From Neobacillus mesonae (GTDB lineage: Bacteria; Bacillota; Bacilli; Paenibacillales; Paenibacillaceae): a stretch of 64,000 bases of DNA. Both the position numbers and the translations under genes were made by a program. A model generated the notes under the pieces. The model ran no database searches. It was not told the DNA's origin and saw only the letters and a list, made by a program, of their open reading frames with translations. Position 1 is the first letter of the stretch. Each line of letters begins with the position of its first letter. The stretch spans positions 1 through 64,000 of the forward strand of contig JAMBOW010000002.1 in the NCBI GenBank assembly GCA_023715865.1, written 5' to 3'. Of this stretch, positions 52,626 to 62,227 are shown piece by piece.

Positions 52626-53651
52626 ATGTCAAAGAGAAAGCTTGAAGAAGCCACCACCAAACAAACGATGAACCGTGTACGAGCTGAAAGCATGCCTTTT
52701 GACTGGTCCATTAATCCTTATCGCGGCTGTGCCCACGGATGCAGTTTTTGTTGTGCGCGAGCTTTTCAGCAATATATAGGCAAAGAAGCAAACGACCAGT
52801 TCCAATATCATATTCTGATGAAGATGAACGCCCCGGAAGCACTTGAACAACAGCTTTCTCGGATGGCGCACAAATATCAATATGATATTGAGGAAATGAG
52901 CCGTGCCGTCGGCGTAGTAAACATCGGAACTGCAACTGACCCTTATCAACCAGCTGAAGCCAAAACGAAGCTTACCCGTGAATGCCTGGCAATCCTTAAA
53001 AAATACCGAATTCGAACCAGTATTACGACTAGGTCCCCGCTAATACTTAGGGACCTGGATATCCTGTCCGGCATGAATATCAGCTCCATCAACATTAGCT
53101 TAAACACGCTTGATCCCAAGCTCATCCGCAAGCTTGAGCCCGCAGCTCCGCTGCCGTTTAGACGTCTCGAGGCTGTTCATAGCCTGACTGCCTCAGGTAT
53201 TCGAACGGGACTATTCGTTGCCCCTATTCTGCCTTACCTGACGGATTCGGATGAGATGATTCATGAGCTGATGAAGGCAGCAAAGGAGAACCGAGCCTCA
53301 TTTGTGATGACCTCTCTTCTTAGACTGACACCGGATGTGAAAAACTGGTTCATGGGTGTACTGAAGGAAGAATTTCCTGAAGTGGTCAACCGTTACCGGA
53401 CGTTGTATCGGGGTGCCAACGCCGATTCTGCTTACAGGGAAGAAACCAAACGACGCATACAACAGATCAGGTCCTGCTATGAACTCTCATCAAGTGATGA
53501 GGCCCTTCATCGGGAAAATGAAGCAGCACTGTCTCCTTTAATTCATTCGGCTACCGGATGCAGCTCGGTGCATCTCACCGCTCCTCCGGATGCCTCGATC
53601 AGGGATGATCAAACGAGCCCAGGGGTTGAACAGCTGAGCTTCCAGTTCTAG
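52626..53651 (+). CDS. Radical SAM protein, Rv2578c-like/SPL-related
   Basis: A 341-residue radical SAM enzyme. The [4Fe-4S] Cys triad is in NPYRGCAHGCSFCCAR (Cx3Cx2C), with 'GTATDPYQPAEAKTKLTRECL' and 'ITTRSPLILRDLDIL' as typical SAM-barrel strands. It is close to the Rv2578c/spore photoproduct lyase-related group of unknown reaction. Start ATG follows GGAGG (8-nt gap). The last ~60 residues are a weakly conserved tail. Monocistronic with a strong terminator. Confidence 0.92.
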   Translation: MSKRKLEEATTKQTMNRVRAESMPFDWSINPYRGCAHGCSFCCARAFQQYIGKEANDQFQYHILMKMNAPEALEQQLSRMAHKYQYDIEEMSRAVGVVNIGTATDPYQPAEAKTKLTRECLAILKKYRIRTSITTRSPLILRDLDILSGMNISSINISLNTLDPKLIRKLEPAAPLPFRRLEAVHSLTASGIRTGLFVAPILPYLTDSDEMIHELMKAAKENRASFVMTSLLRLTPDVKNWFMGVLKEEFPEVVNRYRTLYRGANADSAYREETKRRIQQIRSCYELSSSDEALHRENEAALSPLIHSATGCSSVHLTAPPDASIRDDQTSPGVEQLSFQF

Positions 53652-53723
53652 TTTAATATCCATTAGAGCAAAATCTACTTCCAGCTGCTTACCTCAAAGC
53701 TGAATCGTCTTTCTCACAACAAA

Positions 53724-53763
53724 ACACGGATAACTGCAGCGGGAATGCAGTTATCCGTGTTTT
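53724..53763. terminator. Strong bidirectional terminator
   Basis: ACACGGATAACTGCA / TGCAGTTATCCGTGT, a 15-bp perfect stem with TTTT and AAAA flanks, between the convergent radical SAM and MFS genes. Confidence 0.95.
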
Positions 53764-53797
53764 GTTGAAAGTGTTGTAATTATTCTTTTTATCGCTT

Positions 53798-55009
53798 CTA
53801 AACATGCAGTGAAGAGATCTCGGGAGCTGTCTCCATTTGTTTTTTATTGAACCATACGGCAAGGAGTGCACCCAATGCCAGCACAGTACATACCCCAAAC
53901 ATGGTTTGGTAGGACGAGGCCTGAATCAACACCCCCATAAGAAGCCCGCCTAAAGAATATCCTAAATCATACGAGGACATGAAGAGCCCCATGAGTACAT
54001 ATCTTGATTCTGCGGGGAGTACAAAAGACAGATACGTGGTAAGCGTTGGATACAGCAGCGCAACGGCGAATCCGTTAAATACAGCTGATAAGTATACGAA
54101 TACGCCGATTGAATCCATAAGAACAAGCAGCATTGATCCTGCAGCAGCGCACACAAGCATAAAGGAAATCAGCGCTGCGTTCCACTTTCCGTCAGAGGGA
54201 ATTTTTTTACGCAATACGAACCTGCAGCCTACAACGACGATCCCTTGAATCATTAAATATAGACCAGCACTGCCTGAACCGCTGGTACCGCTGGATACCA
54301 TGTACAACGGAAGAAACGTTGCCGTTGCACCAAAGATACATGAACCAAGCAGCATAACGATAGAGCTGACCATAAGCGATCTGCTTTTTCCAATCACTCT
54401 AAATGATTTGAACATTTCAGATAACGTATATGTTTTGCTCTGCGCTGTCTGTCTTGGAAGAGGAACGTTAAAGCCGAAGAGGAGGGTCAGGGTCCCAATG
54501 GATAAGATCAGCAGGGTGTATATCCAGCCCATCCCGCTCTCCCATACTTCCATAGCTAAGATAGGCACAAACAAAGAAGGCACCATGGTAAACAATGTGT
54601 ACATAGACATACCCTGTGCCCTGTCTTTGTCTGCCAGCCTTTCAACAATGCCTGTCTGCATTGCCATTGAAAAGAAGGCTGTCCCAACACCTTGAAGCGC
54701 ACGAAGCCAAACAAATCCTTCGACTCCGGTGATCGTATAAAGAATGAGACATAGAACATGAACTACAAGCAGTCCCCTCATTACAGCTAAAGGACCGTAT
54801 TTCCCCATTAACTGTCCTGCATAAGGCCGCAGGAACATGCATGTGAGCATATAAGCTCCCATCATAAGCCCAATCTCCGCCTGACCAATTCCCTCGGCTT
54901 CACTTTGAAGTGGAAGTATGATCGTCAGTACGGAATTTGCGGCGAAGAACAGAAAAGCTAATATGTATAAGCGATAAAATGACATCGATAGAGGCCGTAG
55001 ATGACTCAA
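53798..55009 (-). CDS. MFS exporter, CntE-like (opine metallophore type)
   Basis: A 403-residue, 12-helix MFS protein that resembles CntE, the staphylopine exporter of Staphylococcus aureus: 'FYRLYILAFLFFAANSVLTIILPL', 'IGLMMGAYMLTCMFLRPYAGQLM', 'WLRALQGVGTAFFSMAMQTGIV' and 'LLYPTLTTYLSFVLP' match my memory of that protein. It would export a nicotianamine-like zinc/metal chelator. The TTG start has GGAGGAG 7 nt upstream. No cntKLM-type biosynthesis or cnt uptake genes are in the window. A Zur-box-like palindrome lies about 210 bp upstream. Confidence 0.85.
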   Translation of the reverse strand: MSHLRPLSMSFYRLYILAFLFFAANSVLTIILPLQSEAEGIGQAEIGLMMGAYMLTCMFLRPYAGQLMGKYGPLAVMRGLLVVHVLCLILYTITGVEGFVWLRALQGVGTAFFSMAMQTGIVERLADKDRAQGMSMYTLFTMVPSLFVPILAMEVWESGMGWIYTLLILSIGTLTLLFGFNVPLPRQTAQSKTYTLSEMFKSFRVIGKSRSLMVSSIVMLLGSCIFGATATFLPLYMVSSGTSGSGSAGLYLMIQGIVVVGCRFVLRKKIPSDGKWNAALISFMLVCAAAGSMLLVLMDSIGVFVYLSAVFNGFAVALLYPTLTTYLSFVLPAESRYVLMGLFMSSYDLGYSLGGLLMGVLIQASSYQTMFGVCTVLALGALLAVWFNKKQMETAPEISSLHV

Positions 55010-55297
55010 ATGCTTTCTCCTCCTTTACTTAAAACGACCAATAGCGACCTTATTCCGTCATTAGTGAATTTTAATACCGAATTCCTGCAGAACACCTGCA
55101 GCACTGCCACGTTCGTTCGTGATCGTTAGGTTAATTATGATCTGCAAACATGAACGATATAAATATCAAAACGGGGTCATTGTAGATCACTTTTTTGAGA
55201 GTATGTTTCGATATCACCGTAATAATTACGATTAACACCGTTAATTTATCGTACCCTCTTCCATTTGTCAATTTCTACTTTTCATTTCGTGACAAAG
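55010..55297 (-). promoter_or_regulatory. Long leader of the CntE-like gene
   Basis: This 288-bp stretch holds the Zur-type palindrome and about 200 bp of leader. Part of the leader is open on the minus strand and reads like a protein end (NLTITNERGSAAGVLQEFGI, stop near 55063), without a start codon. It may be the remnant of a lost upstream gene, or chance. Confidence 0.35.
55217..55233. promoter_or_regulatory. Candidate Zur box
   Basis: CGTAAT-A-ATTACG with a following ATT: matches the core of the B. subtilis Zur box (TCGTAATnATTACGA) at all but one core position. It is on the upstream side of the CntE-like exporter gene, whose expected substrate class is a zinc chelator. Confidence 0.7.
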
Positions 55298-55299
55298 TA

Positions 55300-55330
55300 A
55301 AAAGCCGGAGAATCCATCCCCGGCTTTTTA
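55300..55330 (-). terminator. Terminator of fumC
   Basis: AAAAGCCGG / CCGGCTTTT hairpin followed on the minus strand by TTTTTAC. It lies beyond a tandem repeat that separates it from the fumC stop. Confidence 0.88.
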
Positions 55331-55370
55331 CTGCTTTTTACTGCTTTTTACTGCTTTTTACTGCTTTTTA
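55321..55370. repeat. 10-bp tandem repeat between fumC and its terminator
   Basis: Four perfect copies of CTGCTTTTTA (55331-55370) preceded by a fifth, CGGCTTTTTA, which is the terminator's own 3' arm and T-tract. The array appears to have grown from the terminator arm by slippage. In the fumC RNA it reads as repeated UAAAAAGCAG. Confidence 0.95.
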
Positions 55371-55384
55371 AAATATCATTTGTA

Positions 55385-56773
55385 TTACGCCTTTGGTGCT
55401 ATCATTTTCGCTGGAACTACATATTCATTAAACTGCTCTTCAGTCAGCAGCCCGGTCTCAAGAGCCGCTTCCTTCAAAGAAAGTCCTTTCTTATGCGCCA
55501 GCTTGGCAATGCTCGCAGCATTCTCATATCCAATATGCGGATTAAGCGCTGTAACAAGCATAAGCGAGTTATTAAGGTTATGCTCAATCTGTGCACGGTT
55601 AGGCTCAATCCCGACAGCACATTTATCGTTAAATGCATGGATCGAATCAGCCAACAGCTGAACAGACTGCAAGAAGTTATAGATAATTACAGGCTTAAAC
55701 ACATTAAGCTCAAAATTCCCCTGACTTGCTGCAAAGCCGATAGCAGCATCATTCCCCATTACTTGAGTCACCACCATGGTCAGTGCTTCGCTTTGGGTCG
55801 GATTGACTTTCCCCGGCATGATGGAGCTGCCCGGTTCATTCTCAGGAATCGTAATTTCTCCAAGTCCACTGCGCGGACCGCTGGCAAGCCAGCGTACGTC
55901 ATTAGCGATCTTCATGAGATCTGCTGCCAGCGCCTTGATTGCTCCATGGGTATAAACCACTTCGTCATGGCTCGTCAGAGCGTGGAACTTATTAGGAGCA
56001 GAGATAAACTCTTTTCCAGTCAGCTCGCTGATTTCAGCTGATGTCATTGTACCGAACTCTGGATGAGCGTTAATGCCTGTTCCTACAGCCGTACCGCCGA
56101 TAGCCAGCTCCTTCATGGATTCCACACTGGTCTTGATCATGCGTTCGCTTTTCGCTAGCATTGCTTCCCAGCCGCTGATTTCCTGTCCTAAAGTAATAGG
56201 AGTTGCATCCTGCAAATGAGTACGGCCAATCTTGATGATGTCCTGGAATTCCTCGGATTTTTTATGGAATGTTTCCTTCAGTACCGCAATGGCTGGAAGC
56301 AGCTGATCCTCTACTGCAAGCACACCAGCTACATGCAAAGCAGTAGGGAACGTGTCATTCGAACTTTGAGACATATTGACATGATCGTTCGGATGAAGAC
56401 GTTCCTCTTTACCTTGCTCAGCAAGCCATTTGTTGCCCAAGTTAGCAATAACCTCATTTGTGTTCATGTTGGACTGTGTACCGCTTCCCGTCTGCCACAC
56501 AACAAGAGGGAAATGATCATCAATATGGCCTGCCAGAATTTCATCTGCTGCATAGCGAATGGCCGCAGTCTTATCCTCTGATAGTTTGCCGAGCTTAAAA
56601 TTGCTCTCAGCAGCACTTTTTTTCAAGATAGCAAACGCCCGGATGACCTCGATCGGCATTTTTTCCTGTCCAATCGGAAAGTTTTCCTTACTGCGCTGAG
56701 TTTGTGCTCCCCATAAGCGGTCAACAGGTACTTTCATTTCTCCTAGTGTGTCTTTCTCAATGCGATATTCCAT
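55385..56773 (-). CDS. fumC: Fumarate hydratase, class II
   Basis: A 462-residue TCA-cycle enzyme interconverting fumarate and malate. It shows '[21 protein letters not shown]', '[20 protein letters not shown]', '[16 protein letters not shown]' and the superfamily signature [13 protein letters not shown]. The ATG at 56773 has GGAGGAG 6 nt upstream. Aspartase is a close relative, but 'GSGTQSNMN' favours fumarase. Cytoplasmic tetramer; monocistronic. Confidence 0.96.
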   Translation of the reverse strand: MEYRIEKDTLGEMKVPVDRLWGAQTQRSKENFPIGQEKMPIEVIRAFAILKKSAAESNFKLGKLSEDKTAAIRYAADEILAGHIDDHFPLVVWQTGSGTQSNMNTNEVIANLGNKWLAEQGKEERLHPNDHVNMSQSSNDTFPTALHVAGVLAVEDQLLPAIAVLKETFHKKSEEFQDIIKIGRTHLQDATPITLGQEISGWEAMLAKSERMIKTSVESMKELAIGGTAVGTGINAHPEFGTMTSAEISELTGKEFISAPNKFHALTSHDEVVYTHGAIKALAADLMKIANDVRWLASGPRSGLGEITIPENEPGSSIMPGKVNPTQSEALTMVVTQVMGNDAAIGFAASQGNFELNVFKPVIIYNFLQSVQLLADSIHAFNDKCAVGIEPNRAQIEHNLNNSLMLVTALNPHIGYENAASIAKLAHKKGLSLKEAALETGLLTEEQFNEYVVPAKMIAPKA

Positions 56774-56836
56774 CTGCAACTCCTCCTTAGGTATATGGTT
56801 ATCGATGTTCGTTCATCTTGACATATAAATCAGGTG

Positions 56837-57856
56837 TTACTTAGGATTCACAATATACAAACGGCTTGTTTCTTCAAAGATCTCGCCAGGGTAAAGCGCT
56901 ACGAGGCCAATATCCTCAGCTTGGCGTCCGGATACATTCGGCGCATTGACCAGGTTCATTTGCGGTTCAGGACAGAAAAATTGACCGCAGGCATTATTGT
57001 TCCAGATCATCCAGTGCTTGTAGGATGCGCCAACATCATAAACGAGCTTTGTTCCCGACTTGGTATTCGTAAGCTCCATGTAATTGCGTCCGTTTTGCGG
57101 CTCCGCTGTGTAATGGTTGTCCATAGAAGCGAAATAAGGGTTCACACCTTCTGTCTTGAGCAGTACTTCATCATCTGTTAAGGACTGAGTGCTGCCTGTC
57201 GGAAGACTGCGCTCATTCAGCTCGACTCTATGACCAATGGTAGCTTTTGCGATATAATCCGCAGCTGTACTGCTTAAATCAAACGGTGCATTGATTGCTG
57301 TATGGAAGGCAAGCAGGTTAGGCATAGAGGTTGCCCCTTCATTTATAACCGTGATCTGCTGCTGCAGACCGAGCGAGCTCAGTGTGTAGCGCAAACGAAT
57401 CGTATATTCAAAGGGAAGGTACTGGTGGTATTCATGACCTTCTCTCACTACCTGTTCAACGATAACATAGCTTTCTTGCTCAGCAGCCCCGTAGCTTACT
57501 ACACTCCATGGAACGTAGTGCAGAAATCCGTGAAGGTGGTTTCCGGTCGCTTCTTCATTTACCGGCAGCTGATATACTTTACCATCCCAAGGAAATTTCC
57601 CATCCTCATAACGGTTAGGAGGAAAAAGGACAGGGATGCCGTATATGCCTGGATTTGCTTTTAAATCCTCAACATTTTCCTCTCCAGGCTCTCTTAAATA
57701 GCTGTGCCCCCGCTCAACATCGCGAAAAGATACGAGATTTCCTCCCACTTCCGGGATAAGTACGGCTTCAAATGCACCGTATTTTAGCTTAATTGCGTGA
57801 AGACCGCCATACGTGCTCTCAATTGCGGAGTAATTTTGTTCTTGTGCCATTCTCAC
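56837..57856 (-). CDS. Aldose 1-epimerase family protein
   Basis: A 339-residue mutarotase-fold protein: 'GNLVSFRD', 'YGIPVLFPPNRYEDGKFPWDGKVYQLPVNE' (the N-R and pocket residues), the catalytic His pair region 'NHLHGFLHYVPW', and the acid Glu region near 'FCPEPQMNLVNAPN'. It would interconvert sugar anomers. The GTG start at 57856 has AGGAGG 6 nt upstream; an ATG two codons later is possible. Not linked to sugar genes here, so the substrate is open. Confidence 0.9.
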   Translation of the reverse strand: MRMAQEQNYSAIESTYGGLHAIKLKYGAFEAVLIPEVGGNLVSFRDVERGHSYLREPGEENVEDLKANPGIYGIPVLFPPNRYEDGKFPWDGKVYQLPVNEEATGNHLHGFLHYVPWSVVSYGAAEQESYVIVEQVVREGHEYHQYLPFEYTIRLRYTLSSLGLQQQITVINEGATSMPNLLAFHTAINAPFDLSSTAADYIAKATIGHRVELNERSLPTGSTQSLTDDEVLLKTEGVNPYFASMDNHYTAEPQNGRNYMELTNTKSGTKLVYDVGASYKHWMIWNNNACGQFFCPEPQMNLVNAPNVSGRQAEDIGLVALYPGEIFEETSRLYIVNPK

Positions 57857-57972
57857 ATCATACCTCCTGTTATGTAGCGCTTACATATCTAGTACTGGAC
57901 TAGTACCTACTGAACGAATATATCATGTTACACAAAAAAATTCTATCTAGCTTCATTACAGAAGCGATACGC

Positions 57973-58009
57973 AAAAAAGATTGCTCTTCACCATAGGAAG
58001 GCAATCTTT
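57973..58009 (-). terminator. Terminator of the MBL hydrolase gene
   Basis: AAAGATTGC...GCAATCTTT arms with an inner imperfect stem, followed by TTTTTTGCG on the minus strand. Confidence 0.85.
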
Positions 58010-58033
58010 ATTAAAAGATCAGCATATTTGGGT

Positions 58034-58840
58034 TTATACATATCGTCCATGTCTTGGTACAGCCTGACTGTCAAAATGACGAGCAAGCAAAAGAAGCTGA
58101 TCGCTCATTTGGACACCTCTCATCTGGTGGCCATGACCTGTTACTAGGACATCTGGCTGAAGTTTGGCCAATGTCTCCACCGATTTTTTTGCATTCATCC
58201 AATCCGTCGTAAAATACGTTGGCGGTCCATGCACTCCCTTATCCTGAAAGGCAACATGCCACAGTGAGTCCTGCTGAACCGTAGTAACGGCATCCCCTGC
58301 GATCAGCGCTCGATCACGATCTCGGAAAAACGAGACATGTCCGGGTGAATGCCCCGGTGTATGAATCCAGCTCCAGCCTGGTGCTCCTGGGATGGAATGG
58401 TCCTGAGGCAATTCAGCCACTCGGTCATCCAGATGAATGGCTTCATTAGGATATGCGAAAGACAACCTTGCCACTTTCCCCTCTCCTGCGGAAGGATCAG
58501 CGGAGGGATAATCGCTTACTCCGGTCAAGTAAGGAAGCTCTAAGGAGTGGGCATAAACTGGAGCACCCCAATATTGTTCAAGCTCAATCACGTTGCCAAC
58601 ATGATCAAAATGACCGTGAGTCAAAATAATAGCATGCGGAGGGCCCTGAAAGCGTTCCTCAGCAATATGGATGATATCGCTGGCAAAGCCCGCAACTCCC
58701 GTATCAATTAATATCCAGTTTCTAGTTCCCGGCACCCCTAGAAATAGAACATTGACAAACAATGTGCGCAAACTCAATATATCGGGTGCAACCTCTTCCA
58801 GTGCCGTCTTGCCCTCAGTAATCAGATTGTCAGATTCCAT
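58034..58840 (-). CDS. MBL-fold metallo-hydrolase
   Basis: A 268-residue metallo-beta-lactamase-fold hydrolase with all usual metal motifs: 'ILTHGHFDHVGNV' (HxHxDH), 'IHTPGHSPGHVSFF', 'ALIAGDAV' and the last His in 'LVTGHGHQM'. The pattern resembles glyoxalase II-like and lactonase-like members; the substrate is unknown. The ATG at 58840 has GGGAGGT 7-8 nt upstream and is preferred to a start six codons earlier. Confidence 0.92.
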   Translation of the reverse strand: MESDNLITEGKTALEEVAPDILSLRTLFVNVLFLGVPGTRNWILIDTGVAGFASDIIHIAEERFQGPPHAIILTHGHFDHVGNVIELEQYWGAPVYAHSLELPYLTGVSDYPSADPSAGEGKVARLSFAYPNEAIHLDDRVAELPQDHSIPGAPGWSWIHTPGHSPGHVSFFRDRDRALIAGDAVTTVQQDSLWHVAFQDKGVHGPPTYFTTDWMNAKKSVETLAKLQPDVLVTGHGHQMRGVQMSDQLLLLARHFDSQAVPRHGRYV

Positions 58841-59031
58841 ATGACGGATACCTCCCATTAATATATTGGAATGCGCTCCTTTTAGTAGCCAAACTATAGA
58901 ATTGCCTTTGCCGTCTTATGCTATGCATCATTTGGTCAAAGGCTCACCTTATTAATATAGTCAGCATGTCATAGGAATAGACCAACCCTTGAGGACTAAT
59001 GTCATATTACATAAACGAATACTGGTTCTTG

Positions 59032-59298
59032 TTACTCTGGAATCGATTCAATAGCCGCATCTAGCAAATCATCAAACAGCTCATCGTCTTCCTCTATTTG
59101 TGCATCAAGTTTGAGAAACTCCTCTTCTTCACCCGGTTCATCAGCAAAGTGAAGACTATAATCCCAATCCTTTCCGTTTTTGCTGAAGAAAGAAATTTCA
59201 TATTCAACCGTATTCTCACCCATGACAAAAACGGTACTTCCGAGCCATTCATTGTTCTCGTTTTTACCCATCGAAGCTTTAATCACTTTATAACTCAC
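59032..59298 (-). CDS. Small acidic protein of unknown function
   Basis: An 88-residue cytoplasmic protein with a beta-rich first half ('YKVIKASMGKNENNEWLGSTVFVMGENTVEYEISFFS') and a strongly acidic C-terminus (EEEEFLKLDAQIEEDDELFD). The GTG start follows AAGGAGAG. No recognised domain; acidic tails like this sometimes bind basic partners. Single gene. Confidence 0.7.
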   Translation of the reverse strand: MSYKVIKASMGKNENNEWLGSTVFVMGENTVEYEISFFSKNGKDWDYSLHFADEPGEEEEFLKLDAQIEEDDELFDDLLDAAIESIPE

Positions 59299-59582
59299 TG
59301 CTCTTCTCTCCTTATCGACTACATAAATTAAACTTGAATTTTCATTTTCTACCCTGTATCAAAACCTCATATTATGTACAAATGGCCTGCTTCTTAAGCT
59401 CACTCATAATGCAATATGAAATTTTAATGGAATTGTTCATGAATATCTCGTATATTGTACAATAATAAAATAGCTATGCGAAAGCAACCCGAATCCGTTA
59501 AACTGGGTATGCTGGTCTAATCTTCTTTTTAACCAGCGGTAAATTATCGCTAGCAAACATGCATGTATTGGAGGATTTTCGT

Positions 59583-60815
59583 ATGACTGATTTTGCACAA
59601 AAATTAAAAGCTTACGCTGAGCTTACTGTAAAAGTGGGTGTTAACATCCAGCCTGGTCAAACCTTGATCGTTCACGCACCAGTGGAGTCCAAGGAATTCG
59701 TTCGCCTCATTGTAAAGGAGGCCTATGAAACAGGCGCCGCTCTCGTTAAAGTCCAATGGAACGATGAGCAGATCACTCGTATGCAATATGATCAAGCTGC
59801 TGATGAAGTGTTCTCTCAAGAACCGAAATGGTATGCCGGGGAAATGACCGAGCTTGTAGAGCAAGGTGCAGCCGTACTACATATTTTGTCCGAGAACCCG
59901 GATTTATTAAAAGGAATAAAACAGGACCGTATCGTGGCAGCTCAAAAAGCACGGGGCAAAGCAATGGCGAAATACCGTGCCTACCAGCAGGCCGACAAAT
60001 TCAGCTGGTGCCTGATCGCTGTTCCTTCTCCGGAATGGGCTGCTAAGGTATTCCCGGATGCTCCAAAAGAAGAACAAGTTGACTTGCTGTGGGATGCCAT
60101 CTTTAAAACTGTAAGAATCGGAGAACCTGATCCGGTCTCTGCTTGGCAGACGCACCTGGCTACACTCGAGAGCAAGTCCAAGACACTTAATGAGAAAAAA
60201 TATAAAAAATTGCACTACAAAGCTCCTGGCACAGATCTTACGATTGAGCTGCCGGAGGGTCATCTCTGGGCTCAAGGGGACAGCATCAATGAAAGAGGCT
60301 TTACTTTCGTAGCTAACATGCCTACTGAAGAAGTGTTCACTGCCCCGCTGAAGACCGGAGTGAACGGTACCGTATCCAGCACGAAGCCGCTAAGCTACGG
60401 AGGCAATTTGATCGACAAATTCTCGCTTACCTTCGAGAACGGACGGATCGTAAGTGTGACGGCGGAGGAAGGACTGGAAGCTCTGCAAAACCTGGTGGAT
60501 ATCGACGAAGGCTCCCATTACCTTGGTGAAGTTGCACTTGTGCCTCACAAATCTCCAATTTCGGATACGAACATTCTGTTCTACAATACTTTGTTCGATG
60601 AAAATGCTAGTAATCACCTTGCTATCGGCAGCGCGTATGCATTCTGTCTCGAGGGCGGTAAAGAGATGAATCAGGAGCAAATCGCTGCTGCTGGCCTGAA
60701 CACAAGCCTGACACATGTAGACTTTATGATTGGATCCGGTGAAATGGACATCTATGGTGTTACAACTGACGGCAAGGAAGAACCTATCTTCCTGAAAGGG
60801 AACTGGGCGTTCTAA
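59583..60815 (+). CDS. Aminopeptidase, M29 family
   Basis: A 410-residue metallo-aminopeptidase of the AmpS/aminopeptidase T family: 'KLKAYAELTVKVGVNIQPGQTLIVHAPVE', 'LVKVQWNDEQITRMQY', the metal ligands in 'NMPTEEVFTAP', 'YLGEVALVPHKSPIS', 'FYNTLFDENASNHLAIGSAY' and 'THVDFMIGSGEMDI'. It trims N-terminal residues from peptides in the cytoplasm. The ATG at 59583 has GGAGG 8 nt upstream. Upstream (59341-59558) is AT-rich with promoter-like sequences only. Confidence 0.95.
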   Translation: MTDFAQKLKAYAELTVKVGVNIQPGQTLIVHAPVESKEFVRLIVKEAYETGAALVKVQWNDEQITRMQYDQAADEVFSQEPKWYAGEMTELVEQGAAVLHILSENPDLLKGIKQDRIVAAQKARGKAMAKYRAYQQADKFSWCLIAVPSPEWAAKVFPDAPKEEQVDLLWDAIFKTVRIGEPDPVSAWQTHLATLESKSKTLNEKKYKKLHYKAPGTDLTIELPEGHLWAQGDSINERGFTFVANMPTEEVFTAPLKTGVNGTVSSTKPLSYGGNLIDKFSLTFENGRIVSVTAEEGLEALQNLVDIDEGSHYLGEVALVPHKSPISDTNILFYNTLFDENASNHLAIGSAYAFCLEGGKEMNQEQIAAAGLNTSLTHVDFMIGSGEMDIYGVTTDGKEEPIFLKGNWAF

Positions 60816-60843
60816 TTAAGATACAGGACAGTTCATGATAATT

Positions 60844-60887
60844 AAAAAAGGTGGCTCCCTATAAATACGGGAGACCACCTTTTTTTC
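60844..60887. terminator. Bidirectional terminator
   Basis: AAAAAAGGTGG-CTCCC ... GGGAG-aCCACCTTTTTTT between the convergent aminopeptidase and alcohol dehydrogenase genes. Confidence 0.93.
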
Positions 60888-60892
60888 ATGAA

Positions 60893-62029
60893 TTAGGGCT
60901 TCAGAATAACCTTCATGCAGTTTTCTTGTTTATCGTTAAATACCTCATACGCCCGTTCTGCATCTTCCAGACGCATTTGGTGGGTAATGATATCGGTCGG
61001 GTCTATTTTTCCCGACTTAATCTGAGCGTACAGCTCTGGAATCAGGTGAATGACAGGCGCTTGTCCCATCTTTAATTCTACATTTCGTTCAAATAAATGA
61101 CCAAGCGGGAACATGTTGTAATTTGCTCCGTAAACCCCGATCAGCTGAATAGTACCAAATTTGCGAACAACCTCACTTGCCGTCCGGAAGGCTCCGAGCG
61201 AGCCGCCTTGCAGCATAAGCGCAGTCTCTACCTTTTCTGCCATCGTTCGTTTGGCATCCATTCCGACGCAATCAATGACGACATCTGCTCCACCGTGCGT
61301 AATTTCCTTCATGTATCCTTCAAAGCCTTTGATTTCCTCAAAATTGTAAGTCTCTACATTGTTAGTTCTTTTGGCATGCTCAAGACGATAATTCAAATGA
61401 TCTACCGCAATAACGCGCTTTGCTCCTGCCTGCCAGGCGAATTTCTGTGTGAGCAAACCCACAGGTCCGCAGCCAAGCACGATGACCGTATCTCCAGGCT
61501 TAACACCTGCATTCTTAACTCCCCAATAAGCTGTAGGGAGAATATCCGAGAGGAACAGAAGCTTATCATCCTCCATTTCCGCGTCTTCCGGGATGACAAA
61601 AGGCATAAAATTACCATAGGGTACTCTCAGGTACTCGGATTGCCCTCCCTGATATCCGCCATAGGTATCTGAATAGCCTAGAAAGCCGCCGCTATCCTTC
61701 GTATCGTTTGCATGATCACATTGGCTTTCCATTTGATGCTTACAAAAAAAGCATTCGCCACAGGATACATTAAACGGAATAATGACCCGGTCTCCTTTTT
61801 TAACATGGGTTACACCCTTTGCAACTTCTTCCACAATGCCCATAGGTTCGTGCCCGATAACATAGTCTTCATGCATGCCGGGAATGAGGCCATTGTAAAT
61901 GTGCAGATCAGAACCGCATATCGCGGTTGAAGTGACTCGGATAATAATATCATTATTGTCCTGCAAAGTTGGATCAGCGACTTCTTTTACTTTTACCTTC
62001 TGTTTTCCTTGATAAGTTAGTGCTTTCAT
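60893..62029 (-). CDS. Zinc-dependent alcohol dehydrogenase, formaldehyde dehydrogenase-like
   Basis: A 378-residue medium-chain dehydrogenase. Catalytic zinc ligands are in 'AICGSDLHIYNG' and 'IGHEPMGIVEEV', structural zinc Cys residues in CGECFFCKHQMESQC, and the NAD-binding turn is 'VIVLGCGPVGLLTQ'. The 'GMHEDYVIGHE' and long C-terminal half resemble glutathione-independent formaldehyde dehydrogenase-like enzymes such as B. subtilis YycR/AdhB. The ATG at 62029 with GAGGAG 8 nt upstream is chosen over a start 12 codons earlier. Confidence 0.93.
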   Translation of the reverse strand: MKALTYQGKQKVKVKEVADPTLQDNNDIIIRVTSTAICGSDLHIYNGLIPGMHEDYVIGHEPMGIVEEVAKGVTHVKKGDRVIIPFNVSCGECFFCKHQMESQCDHANDTKDSGGFLGYSDTYGGYQGGQSEYLRVPYGNFMPFVIPEDAEMEDDKLLFLSDILPTAYWGVKNAGVKPGDTVIVLGCGPVGLLTQKFAWQAGAKRVIAVDHLNYRLEHAKRTNNVETYNFEEIKGFEGYMKEITHGGADVVIDCVGMDAKRTMAEKVETALMLQGGSLGAFRTASEVVRKFGTIQLIGVYGANYNMFPLGHLFERNVELKMGQAPVIHLIPELYAQIKSGKIDPTDIITHQMRLEDAERAYEVFNDKQENCMKVILKP

Positions 62030-62227
62030 GAATATCACTCCTCTCACGCTTATAAGTAACCACATTCAGAGCGTAATTATCAGCACTAAAGCATTTCATA
62101 ATAAAAAGATTAGGATGATATTGGAAGTTAAATTCAAAATTATGGAGTAAACTTTCAAATTATAGTAAAATAGTGGAATGATTATTCAAAAAAAGAAAAG
62201 AAGCTTCATATTAGAGAGGGGATAATT

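Noticed and set aside
55493-56041. Plus-strand open frame of 182 codons inside fumC
   Set aside because: Antisense to conserved fumarase motifs, no ribosome binding site and no domain.
61097-61672. Plus-strand open frame of 191 codons opposite the alcohol dehydrogenase
   Set aside because: Antisense to a complete zinc dehydrogenase; no ribosome binding site or recognisable domain.
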